Source: UBA5314 sp039679855 (lineage in GTDB: Bacteria; Bacillota; Syntrophomonadia; Syntrophomonadales; Syntrophomonadaceae). From it: a stretch of DNA of 17,775 nucleotides. Positions 8,740-15,503 of this stretch are shown here, one piece after another; position 1 is the first letter of the stretch, and the number at the start of each line of letters is the position of its first letter. Location of the stretch: NCBI GenBank assembly GCA_039679855.1, contig JBDKUE010000093.1, positions 1 through 17,775 on the forward strand, read 5' to 3'. The notes under the pieces are model-generated. The model was not told the origin of the DNA. It was given only the letters and a program-made list of their open reading frames with translations, and searched no databases. The translations under genes and the position numbers were made by a program.

Positions 8740-9540
8740 CTATTCTTTTACCAGGGCCGCAATGCCGCCCTTATAATAAGGCTCCGAGAACAATACGCTC
8801 TTGGCCCGTTCATCAGTTATGGTGATACAGGCACCGATCATGTCAACCTTGCCGGCGGTCAAAGCCGGGATCATGGCTCCAAAATCCATATTGACGACCT
8901 CCAGCTTCATACCCATTTTCCTGGCGACATAGCTGGCCAGTTCGATGTCAAACCCGACCACCTTCTGGCTGCCGTCAATGAAGGAAAACGGCTCGGTTAC
9001 CGCTGCCGTACCAAAATTCAAGGTCCCCTTGGTGCCGTCCAGAATGATTTCCGGCATAGGTGCCGGGCTGCCGCTCTTGGGGAACCAGCGGGTCATCATT
9101 TGATCATATGTACCATTGGCCTTAAGTTCCTTAAGCGTATCGTCAATGGCGGTTTTCAATTCCTTATTATTGAGATTTACGGCAAAGCCGTAGCTGTCCG
9201 ACGTGATCATGTCCGGTAAAACAACCAGCCCCGGGTTTTTAGCGGCGATATTCTTCAAAATGGGTTCATCGTAAGCAGCCGCATCGGCTTTGCCAGCCTT
9301 AACCGCCATGCAACAGTCAAGCACCGTATTATAGTATTGAAACTGGGCATTGGGAAACTTGGACAAAACGAGTTTATCTGCAGCAGTACCGGTGGGAACT
9401 GCAAATGTCTTCCCATTTAACTGGCTGGTAGCCGTGATCTTTGCCGCAGTCGTAGTCTTGTCCTTGGAACTGCAGCCGGAAACGATTACCGCCAGAAGTA
9501 CCAACATAACCACTAAAATACCGCTTACCTTTTTAAACAC
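8740..9540 (-). CDS. Lipoprotein amino-acid-binding protein (SBP family 3) with permuted lobe order
   Basis: This 266-residue lipoprotein has a signal peptide ending in the lipobox VSGC (Cys23), so it should sit on the outer face of the membrane and bind an amino acid or similar ligand. The family-3 fold is complete but its order is swapped. Residues 40-155 match the second lobe and C-terminal helix of the usual protein (KTFAVPTGTA, GKADAAAYDEP, then NGTYDQMMTRWFP). Residues 156-170 are a linker. Residues 171-266 match the usual N-terminal part (GTLNFGTA, VVGFDIELA, PALTAGKVDMI, ITITDERAKSVLFSEPYY). The ligand residues equivalent to the conserved Arg (Arg245 region, in TDERAK) and the lobe-2 Asp (Asp91, in YDEP) are both kept. 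It starts with GTG behind a strong ribosome binding site and ends right before a terminator, so it is not obviously a fragment. It is about two thirds identical to the first unit of the divergent fusion protein. Confidence 0.9.
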   Translation of the reverse strand: MFKKVSGILVVMLVLLAVIVSGCSSKDKTTTAAKITATSQLNGKTFAVPTGTAADKLVLSKFPNAQFQYYNTVLDCCMAVKAGKADAAAYDEPILKNIAAKNPGLVVLPDMITSDSYGFAVNLNNKELKTAIDDTLKELKANGTYDQMMTRWFPKSGSPAPMPEIILDGTKGTLNFGTAAVTEPFSFIDGSQKVVGFDIELASYVARKMGMKLEVVNMDFGAMIPALTAGKVDMIGACITITDERAKSVLFSEPYYKGGIAALVKE

Positions 9541-9547
9541 TGACTCT

Positions 9548-9554
9548 CCTCCTT
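9548..9554 (-). promoter_or_regulatory. Ribosome binding site for the GTG-started binding protein
   Basis: AAGGAGG on the minus strand lies 7 nt before the GTG at 9540-9538. It is a near-perfect site and supports the non-ATG start. Confidence 0.8.
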
Positions 9555-9744
9555 AATATTTCTGGTCACGAGTATGCCCTGTATCCGGTGTGAATACCTC
9601 CTTCCTGACGGATTTCCAGGCCATATTCTATAAGCTTTTTAACATGCCCCCGGTTCTTTAATTACCAGGGTATTTACTTGATAGCATAAAAAGGATTTCA
9701 TACTTCTCTTTAAATATCGTTGATTCGCTTGTTATCCGGTACTG

Positions 9745-9784
9745 TTTTGGGGGATTATTTATGTTCCGGGAGAATGCCCCAAAA
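9745..9784. promoter_or_regulatory. Inverted repeat, possible operator between divergent genes
   Basis: TTTTGGGG (9745-9752) and CCCCAAAA (9777-9784) are perfect 8-bp inverted arms, 32 bp centre to centre, close to three helical turns. That spacing suits a dimeric or tetrameric regulator on one DNA face, or a hairpin with a 24-nt loop in a leader RNA. It lies 157 bp before the plus-strand start and 205 bp before the minus-strand start. No regulator gene is in the window. Confidence 0.4.
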
Positions 9785-9926
9785 TTAAATACCTTACAGT
9801 ATTATTATAGATTTTAGTGGAATTAAAAGCTAAAGAACAATTCAAGAATACAGCCTGAAATATCGATTTTCAAAATAGCCTTAAAAATAGCTGGTTAAAA
9901 GGACCAGATGCGGCAATGAACTGTTT

Positions 9927-9932
9927 AAGGAG
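9927..9932 (+). promoter_or_regulatory. Ribosome binding site that selects a TTG start
   Basis: AAGGAG ends at 9932 and is followed by 8 nt and TTG at 9941. The alternative GTG at 9932-9934 overlaps this site and has no site of its own, so TTG is the likely start. Confidence 0.7.
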
Positions 9933-9940
9933 TGTACCTG

Positions 9941-12202
9941 TTGCGCAATAAATTGCTTGTCATCGGAATTTTCTCGTTCCTGCTTTTCTCCCTGGCCGGC
10001 TGCAATAAAGAAGATAAACAGATAACTGAGCTGTCCATGCTGGGCGGGGGTAAAACCTTTGCTGTCGTAACTGGAACCGCGTGTGACCAGTTTGTTCTGG
10101 CAAAATTCCCGGACGCCAAACTCCAGTATTACAACAGCGCCCTTGACGCCGCCACAGCTGTAAGAGATGGGAAGGCAGATGCAACCGCCTATGACAAGCC
10201 CATAGTGGAAAATATAGTGGCTAAAAATGACGGCCTGGTGGCTCTGCCTGAATTGCTGATGAAAGACAAATTCGGCATTGCCATGCATCTGCAAAATAAA
10301 GAGCTCAAAACCGCCATTGACGATACGGTAAAGGAGCTCAAGGCCAACGGAACTTACGATGATATGATGAAGCGCTGGTTTCCCAAACAGGGCGACCCGG
10401 CCCCAATGCCCGACATTAAACTGACTGGCAACAAAGGCACCTTGAGGGTGGGTTTTGCCAACAGCGGAGAACCTATTGCCTATATCGACAGCTCCAATAA
10501 ATTCACCGGTTTTGACATTGAACTGGTCACCCGTATTGCTCAAAAGATGGATATGCAGCTGGAAGTCGTCAATATGGATTTCAGCGCCCTGATTCCGGCC
10601 CTTCAAGCCGGGAAAATTGACATGATCGCCTCCGGTATATCGATCACCGAGGAAAGGGCCAAAAAGGTATTGTTCTCGGAAAGCTACTACGACGGTGGCA
10701 TTGCCGTTATTGTGGCCGGCAAGCCCGGAGCCCCGACCGGCAATACCAGCGGCAAGCTGAATACGGTTGACGACCTCAAAGACAAAAAGGTCGGGGTTTT
10801 ATTAGGCGGTATTCATGACGAATATGCCCGCAAAACCTATCCGGGCGCCACGGTAATGCAGTATAAAAGTCAATCAGACCTGATTCTGGCGGTAAAAACG
10901 GGTAAAGTCGACGCGGCTTTCTTCACCCACGAATCCTTACTGGAAATGATGCGCAGCGACCAGGAGCTGGCCTTTTTAGGCGAGAATCTGTATAGAATTC
11001 CCATGGGTATGGGATTTAATCAGAACAATGATAAACTGCGGGAACAGTTTAACGAGTTCTTTAAACAGATTAAAGGCAACGGCGTCTATGACGACATGGT
11101 GGACCGCTGGGTGACCAAAGGCATAAACGATATGCCGGTCATCGATAATCCCAAAAGCAACGGCCGCCTGGTGGTAGGTGTGGTAAGCGACAAGGGGCTG
11201 CCCTTTGCCATAGTGAAAAACAACCGGATCGTCGGGTTTGATATTGAAATGGCGGATAGGTTTGCCGCCTACCTGGGCAAAGAACTGGTCCTGCAGGATA
11301 TGGAATTTGCCAGCCTGATCGCAGCCGTGGCCAGCAATAAGATCGATATGGTGGACAGCACCCTGGTTATAACCGAAGAGAGAAAAAAGCAGGTAGACTT
11401 TTCCGATCCCTATTATGAATTGGGAACCAGCGTATTCACCCTGAAGAAGAATATGGCTAAATATGATGGGCAGTCTGACCAGTCATCGGCGGCGTCATTT
11501 ATGAAAAGCATTTCCGATAGTTTTCACAATAACATGGTCGTTGAACAGCGCTATTTGCTTATAGTTGACGGCCTGAAAGTGACCGCTCTCATATCCCTGC
11601 TCTCAGTGCTCTTCGGTACCCTGCTGGGCGCTCTGGTCTGTTTCATGCGCATGTCTAAAAACCGGCTTCTTTGTGCTATTGCCCGGGTCTACATCTCCAT
11701 TCTGCGCGGCACTCCGGTCCTGGTTTTGCTCATGTTGATCTTTTACGTGGTGTTCGCATCGGTGAATATCGACCCGGTGATTGTGGCGGTTATCGCCTTT
11801 GGCCTGAACTTCGGCGCTTATGTTTCAGAAATGTTCAGAACCGCCATCGAAAGCATTGACCCGGGGCAGACCGAGGCCGGGATTGCCGGTGGTTTTACAC
11901 CTTTCCAAACCTTTATCTATATCGTCCTTCCCCAGGCCGTAAGACAGGTTCTGCCGGTCTACAAAGGTGAGTTTATATCCCTGGTCAAGATGACTTCGGT
12001 AGTTGGTTATATAGCAGTACAGGACCTGACCAAGGCTAGTGACATCATAAGAAGCCGCACCTTTGACGCTTTCTTCCCATTGGTGATGGTGGCGGTGCTT
12101 TACTTTATCATGGCCTACCTGTTGGCCCTGGTTCTGGACTATATCGGTCTGAAAACCGATCCCCAAAGGAATCGCCTTAAGAGAATTTCCCACGCAAAAT
12201 AA
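9941..12202 (+). CDS. Amino-acid ABC transporter: two permuted binding domains fused to the permease
   Basis: This 753-residue membrane lipoprotein has a signal peptide with lipobox LAGC (Cys21 from the TTG). Then come, in order: lobe 2 (about 37-148), N-terminal half of lobe 1 (165-260), lobe 2 again (273-392), lobe 1 N-half again (408-503), and a permease of the HisM/GlnP type (about 535-735). The permease shows LRGTPVLVLL and the ATPase-contacting EAA loop starting TEAGIAGGFTP and running to LPQAV. Ordinary fusions such as GlnP of lactic acid bacteria run lobe1-lobe2-lobe1-lobe2-permease; here the register is shifted by half a domain. The first unit keeps the ligand Asp (YDKP) and Arg (TEERAK); the second has FFTHE where YDKP would be, so its Asp is lost, while TEERKK is kept. 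The needed ATPase is absent from the window. Substrate is probably a polar amino acid or a related compound, not determinable here. Confidence 0.9.
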   Translation: MRNKLLVIGIFSFLLFSLAGCNKEDKQITELSMLGGGKTFAVVTGTACDQFVLAKFPDAKLQYYNSALDAATAVRDGKADATAYDKPIVENIVAKNDGLVALPELLMKDKFGIAMHLQNKELKTAIDDTVKELKANGTYDDMMKRWFPKQGDPAPMPDIKLTGNKGTLRVGFANSGEPIAYIDSSNKFTGFDIELVTRIAQKMDMQLEVVNMDFSALIPALQAGKIDMIASGISITEERAKKVLFSESYYDGGIAVIVAGKPGAPTGNTSGKLNTVDDLKDKKVGVLLGGIHDEYARKTYPGATVMQYKSQSDLILAVKTGKVDAAFFTHESLLEMMRSDQELAFLGENLYRIPMGMGFNQNNDKLREQFNEFFKQIKGNGVYDDMVDRWVTKGINDMPVIDNPKSNGRLVVGVVSDKGLPFAIVKNNRIVGFDIEMADRFAAYLGKELVLQDMEFASLIAAVASNKIDMVDSTLVITEERKKQVDFSDPYYELGTSVFTLKKNMAKYDGQSDQSSAASFMKSISDSFHNNMVVEQRYLLIVDGLKVTALISLLSVLFGTLLGALVCFMRMSKNRLLCAIARVYISILRGTPVLVLLMLIFYVVFASVNIDPVIVAVIAFGLNFGAYVSEMFRTAIESIDPGQTEAGIAGGFTPFQTFIYIVLPQAVRQVLPVYKGEFISLVKMTSVVGYIAVQDLTKASDIIRSRTFDAFFPLVMVAVLYFIMAYLLALVLDYIGLKTDPQRNRLKRISHAK

Positions 12203-12203
12203 G

Positions 12204-12231
12204 GCGGGCCAGGAACTTTCCTCATGCCCGC
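12204..12231 (+). terminator. Hairpin after the transporter fusion gene
   Basis: GCGGGC (12204-12209) pairs with GCCCGC (12226-12231), with an inner AGGA/TCCT stem. It begins 2 nt after the TAA stop at 12200-12202. No T-run follows, so it may be a weak or factor-assisted terminator or an mRNA-stabilising stem rather than a full stop before the downstream gene. Confidence 0.4.
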
Positions 12232-12266
12232 TCGATTGCACCGTCTTGGAACTATATAAATTACAG

Positions 12267-12275
12267 AAAGGAAGG
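12267..12275 (+). promoter_or_regulatory. Ribosome binding site for the YrdC-like gene
   Basis: AAAGGAAGG is followed by six T and ATG at 12282. This chooses ATG 12282 over the in-frame ATG at 12246, which has no site. Confidence 0.75.
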
Positions 12276-12281
12276 TTTTTT

Positions 12282-12947
12282 ATGGCTATGGTAAATGAAA
12301 TGGATGCCATACCGGCTCCAAAGTATCAAATTTTTCAACCCGGTCCCAGGGAGTTCGAACTGGCCGGCCAGGCTATCCGGGATGGCAAAATTGTAGTTGT
12401 GCCGACCTTAACCATATACGTTTTGGTCTGTGATGCGTTCAACGCCAGGGCTCTGGAGAAATTGAGAGCCATGCGCAACAGCCCGGCTGATAAACCGATC
12501 ACCATCGTTATGGACAAAATCAGAATACCGGAATTTGCAGATATTGATGAGCGCCAACAGCGTATTATTGATATTTTTAACCCATCGCCGGTAAGTCTCT
12601 ATGTACAGAAGAAAAACAACGCTTTGGACGCGGCCCTAGCTGGTTCCGACGCCATAGTGGTATATTTCCAGGACAGTGAAATACACACCCTCTATGATTA
12701 CAGCCAGACTATTCTGGGGATAAGTTCTTCCAACCTCAAGGGGCTGCCTGACGCCACAACCCTGGAAGAAGCGATCAGCTATTTTGGGGACAATGTAGAC
12801 ATTTATTTTGACGGCGGACCCGCCCGGGGCAATAAACCCAGTCCGCATATAGATATAAGAACCGAGCCGGTAGAACCGCGAAGAGAAGCCCCTCATTTCC
12901 CCTTCAGTAAAATACAAGAGATCCTGGCCGGGCATGGTTTGAGTTAG
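12282..12947 (+). CDS. Divergent Sua5/YrdC/YciO-family protein
   Basis: The 221-residue product aligns along its whole length with the YrdC fold, whose best known members make threonylcarbamoyl-AMP for tRNA t6A modification. Recognisable blocks are IVVVPTLTIYVLVCDAFN at 37-54 (usual form VxYPTDTVYGLGCDA), FNPSPVSLYV at 99-108 (usual WPGPLTLIL), the SSSN block at 148-151 (usual STSAN) and the GGPARGNKPSPHIDI block starting at 178 (usual GGPxxxGxxSTVVD). Several conserved positions differ: D to L and G to V in the first block, the KxRP segment reads MRNSP, the basic residue of the VRxP motif is missing, and STVVD reads SPHID. It therefore may not be the housekeeping t6A enzyme but a YciO-like or repurposed relative. 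It lies 79 bp behind the transporter fusion in the same direction, with a hairpin between. Confidence 0.75.
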   Translation: MAMVNEMDAIPAPKYQIFQPGPREFELAGQAIRDGKIVVVPTLTIYVLVCDAFNARALEKLRAMRNSPADKPITIVMDKIRIPEFADIDERQQRIIDIFNPSPVSLYVQKKNNALDAALAGSDAIVVYFQDSEIHTLYDYSQTILGISSSNLKGLPDATTLEEAISYFGDNVDIYFDGGPARGNKPSPHIDIRTEPVEPRREAPHFPFSKIQEILAGHGLS

Positions 12948-13223
12948 ACTTGTTATCAGTAGATTTTAAGCATAATCTATATTCCAGATGGTCTTGTACC
13001 TGATATTAGGCAGGTAGAGTGTTTTTTTAGATCTAAAAAGCTCATTGCCTCAACAATTTGTGTTGATAACGGCAATTCAGTAATCCTTTGTTTTACACAG
13101 TAGTTGATTTTATTTACCCATAATGCAGACGAAAAAACAATAAGCTCATACAAGCCACCATGGCTCTCAATCCCATCATAACGGATCACCTTTTTATAAG
13201 AGACGGTTGAGTGTTGAAGATAC
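12948..13223. other. AT-rich gap between convergent genes, with inverted repeats
   Basis: The gap is clearly more AT-rich than its neighbours. It holds a 16-bp perfect palindrome TTTTTAGATCTAAAAA (13024-13039) and a longer interrupted inverted repeat, ATTGCCTCAACA (13044-13055) against TGTTGA (13061-13066) and GGCAAT (13071-13076). Neither makes a textbook terminator for the plus-strand gene or for the MATE gene. A minus-strand open frame crosses the gap (separate entry). Confidence 0.45.
12977..13223 (-). pseudogene. Open frame without a start, possible gene remnant
   Basis: A minus-strand frame stays open for about 82 codons through AT-rich DNA where stops should be frequent, and ends at 12977. 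The only ATG upstream (13249) lies inside the MATE gene and has no ribosome binding site. The peptide (for example YKKVIRYDGIESHGGLYELI, then NYCVKQRITELPLSTQIVEA) does not match any family I recognise. It could be the tail of a gene brought in or cut off by rearrangement, or chance. Confidence 0.25.
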
Positions 13224-14621
13224 TCATACTTTGGAAGGACTTGAAGCATCGGCGGGTTTTACCGCAGCGCTGACTCTTTGCATGAGTTTCCACAATATAA
13301 CCGCCGATATAATTGCGCCCAGGGCCATGGAAGACGGCTGGCACCAGTAAATGCCGAAAGCACCCCAGCGAGCCCCCAGATAGAGCGCCAGGGTATAGCG
13401 CATCACTATCACGCGCATTCCCAGAGTGAACATCGGATACCATGGCTTTTGCAAGCCCTGAGCCAGGCTGTATAAAGCCAGATCAATAGGGGCCAGGATG
13501 TGCCCGAATGCCGCGATCCGTATGGCATGCTTCCCCAATTCCATAACCTCCGGACTAGCCCTGAATGGAAACATAAGATACTGTGGGAGCGATATGAATA
13601 TGGTCATCATGGGCAGCACAAAAACAATTGCCACTATTAAAAAGTACTTTATGCCGTCCTTTACACGCTGGTATTTATACTGCCCCATATTAAATGACAG
13701 ATAAGGGATCATGGAGGCAGCCATGCCATTCAGAGGCAGCAGGCCCAGCATCTCCAGCCTGGACATAATGTTCCAGGCGGCTACCGGCGCTGCTCCAAAG
13801 GATGCCAGAACCCCGTTGATAAGCGACAGGCTTACCGGACTGATCAAAAAGGTCAAGGCCACAAACGCACCCAATCTTCCGGTTTCTCTCCAGATCGCGA
13901 TAAATTCCGGCTGCCATCTGAGAGTCGGCACGAAAAGCCCGTGTTGTTTTAACCTGGTTCCAATATATATAGCCGATAGGATTTGCCCCAGCAGCATGGC
14001 CATTGACGCACCGGCGATTCCAAGATTCAGGGCGAACATCAAGAGCGGTGCCAGGACAAGGTTGGCGCCGTTGCCAAGCAGCATAGCCTTCATAGGGGTG
14101 AATGTATCCCCATGGGACATAAAAATGGCTTCGGCTACCATCACGTAGGCCATTACTGGGAATCCCAGAACCAGCCAAAAAGTATACCTGTAAACCTGGG
14201 CCAGCATTTCCCCCCTGGCGCCCATAATGCCAAAAAAGGCGTCGGAGATGCCGGGGACAAGGAGCAGGAAAATCGGCGACATGACCAGCAGCAGCAGAGG
14301 CAGGGCGGCCCTGGCTAAAACCTCTACCTTTTCGGTCTTGCCTTCTCCCCGCGTGCGGCTAATCAACGTAGCGGTGCCGACCTGCACCCCTTTGCCCAGG
14401 GATAATGCCACGTAGAATACCGGTATGGAAAGGGCCTGAGCCGCCAGGGGCACGGTTCCCAACCAGGAAATGAACATGGTGTCGATAAAGGCATAGAGAT
14501 TCTGAAAAAACATAGATGCCATGGCGGGAATGGCCAGGGTTAAAATAACCCGGGGAATGGATCCGCTTCCCATATCAACCGGCTTAGAAAAACGTAAATT
14601 CACTATATATTTTTCCCCCAC
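13224..14621 (-). CDS. MATE family multidrug/metabolite efflux protein
   Basis: This 465-residue membrane protein has about twelve hydrophobic segments, the usual length and topology for MATE (DinF/NorM-like) antiporters that export cationic drugs or metabolites with Na+ or H+ influx. Typical early features are ILTLAIPAMASMFFQNLYAF and the following DTMFISWLGTVPLAAQALSI. The pseudo-twofold second half begins near FLISPVSLSLINGVLASFGA. The annotated start is GTG 14621, but it has no ribosome binding site. GTG 14603 (protein beginning NLRFSKPVDMGSG) lies 10 nt after a purine-rich GGGGGA and may be the true start. It follows the FAD-subunit gene by 45 bp in the same direction, so it may be in that operon. 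Export of the NRPS product is possible from proximity only, since the two are not co-transcribed. Confidence 0.92.
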   Translation of the reverse strand: MGEKYIVNLRFSKPVDMGSGSIPRVILTLAIPAMASMFFQNLYAFIDTMFISWLGTVPLAAQALSIPVFYVALSLGKGVQVGTATLISRTRGEGKTEKVEVLARAALPLLLLVMSPIFLLLVPGISDAFFGIMGARGEMLAQVYRYTFWLVLGFPVMAYVMVAEAIFMSHGDTFTPMKAMLLGNGANLVLAPLLMFALNLGIAGASMAMLLGQILSAIYIGTRLKQHGLFVPTLRWQPEFIAIWRETGRLGAFVALTFLISPVSLSLINGVLASFGAAPVAAWNIMSRLEMLGLLPLNGMAASMIPYLSFNMGQYKYQRVKDGIKYFLIVAIVFVLPMMTIFISLPQYLMFPFRASPEVMELGKHAIRIAAFGHILAPIDLALYSLAQGLQKPWYPMFTLGMRVIVMRYTLALYLGARWGAFGIYWCQPSSMALGAIISAVILWKLMQRVSAAVKPADASSPSKV

Positions 14622-14666
14622 AATAATATGTTCCGGTGGTTTATTAACCTCAGGCTTGTCCCATTT

Positions 14667-15503
14667 TTAATCCGGAAGCAGCCGCATGAGCAGGCTGGCA
14701 GCCAGCTGGCGGCGGTAGTCGGCGCCGGCTCTAAGATCAGAAACGGGCTTCACCTTTTCGGCCACTGCCTGGCCGCATTCTTTCAGTAAATCGAACGATA
14801 TTTTGCGGCCCTGCAGCAGCGCTTCCACCTCGGTAAAACGCATTACCGTCGGGCCTGCGCTTCCCCAGGCCAAACGCGCCTCGGCTATCGACCCGTCGGC
14901 GGCCTGCTGCAAATAGACGGCCAGACTGCAAACTGCTATGGCCAGGGATTTGCGCTGCCCCACTTTATAATAGCCGGTTTTTACGCCCGGTGCCGGAAGT
15001 TCGATTATGAGCTGCCTGATTATTTCCATGGGAGCAAGGACCGTTTTTCCTGGTCCATATATAAACTCCTTGATGGGCACCAGGCGGCTCCCGGCAGGGC
15101 TTATCAATTCAAGTTCGGCTTCCAGCACATAAAGCGGCGGCAGAGTATCACCGGCCGGAGAAGCGGTGCAGATATTCCCCCCTATAGTTCCCATATGCCT
15201 TATGGGCGGTGAACCCAGTACCGCAACGGCCTGGTGCAGGCACTCCAGCCTGCTCTTTACCACTTGATTGTCCAGCAGTTGCTGGTGGCTTATCATTGCT
15301 CCGATCGATATCTGCGCTCCATCAGTCTTTATTTGCTGCAATTCTTCTATTTTTTCCAGACAGATAATGGTCTTCAGAGTGATTCTTTTGTTGCGCAGCT
15401 TCACTAGCAGGTCAGTTCCTCCCGCCATGAGCCCGGCATCGGGGGTGTCCCGCCACATGCTCCACAGTTCCTCCATATTTAGAGGAAACAGAACCTGTTT
15501 CAT
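14667..15503 (-). CDS. FAD-binding subunit of a molybdenum hydroxylase (xanthine dehydrogenase family)
   Basis: The 278-residue protein is the flavin subunit that passes electrons from the iron-sulfur subunit to the acceptor. It carries both FAD-binding signatures of the CoxM/XdhB family: AGGTDLLV at 27-34 and TIGGNICTASPAGD at 106-119. The ATG at 15503 overlaps the stop of the 2Fe-2S gene in an ATGA arrangement, showing tight operon coupling. Length is normal (about 280-290). The substrate of the complex cannot be told from this subunit; family members act on purines, nicotinate, CO, aldehydes and aromatic acyl-CoA esters. Confidence 0.93.
   Translation of the reverse strand: MKQVLFPLNMEELWSMWRDTPDAGLMAGGTDLLVKLRNKRITLKTIICLEKIEELQQIKTDGAQISIGAMISHQQLLDNQVVKSRLECLHQAVAVLGSPPIRHMGTIGGNICTASPAGDTLPPLYVLEAELELISPAGSRLVPIKEFIYGPGKTVLAPMEIIRQLIIELPAPGVKTGYYKVGQRKSLAIAVCSLAVYLQQAADGSIAEARLAWGSAGPTVMRFTEVEALLQGRKISFDLLKECGQAVAEKVKPVSDLRAGADYRRQLAASLLMRLLPD

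Larger units (their letters stand above)
9541..9940. other. 400-bp divergent intergenic region
   Basis: This AT-rich stretch separates the two divergent binding-protein genes and must contain the start signals for both. I see the two ribosome binding sites at its ends and one clear inverted repeat (9745-9784). I found no T-box consensus, no familiar riboswitch core and no convincing sigma-A promoter with good -35 and -10 boxes at proper spacing. TTACAG (9794) followed by TATTATTATAG is AT-rich, but the spacing is wrong for a standard promoter. No credible coding sequence lies in it. Confidence 0.6.

Noticed and set aside
9881..10606. Minus-strand open frame of 241 codons opposite the transporter fusion
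   Set aside because: It lies antisense to a gene with clear lipoprotein and binding-domain homology, has no ribosome binding site, and its peptide resembles no family; it is a shadow frame.
13024..13039. TTTTTAGATCTAAAAA palindrome as an operator or terminator
   Set aside because: It is AT-rich and simple in a stretch of low complexity, has no loop for a terminator hairpin, and is not close to a promoter; kept only as a note in the gap description.
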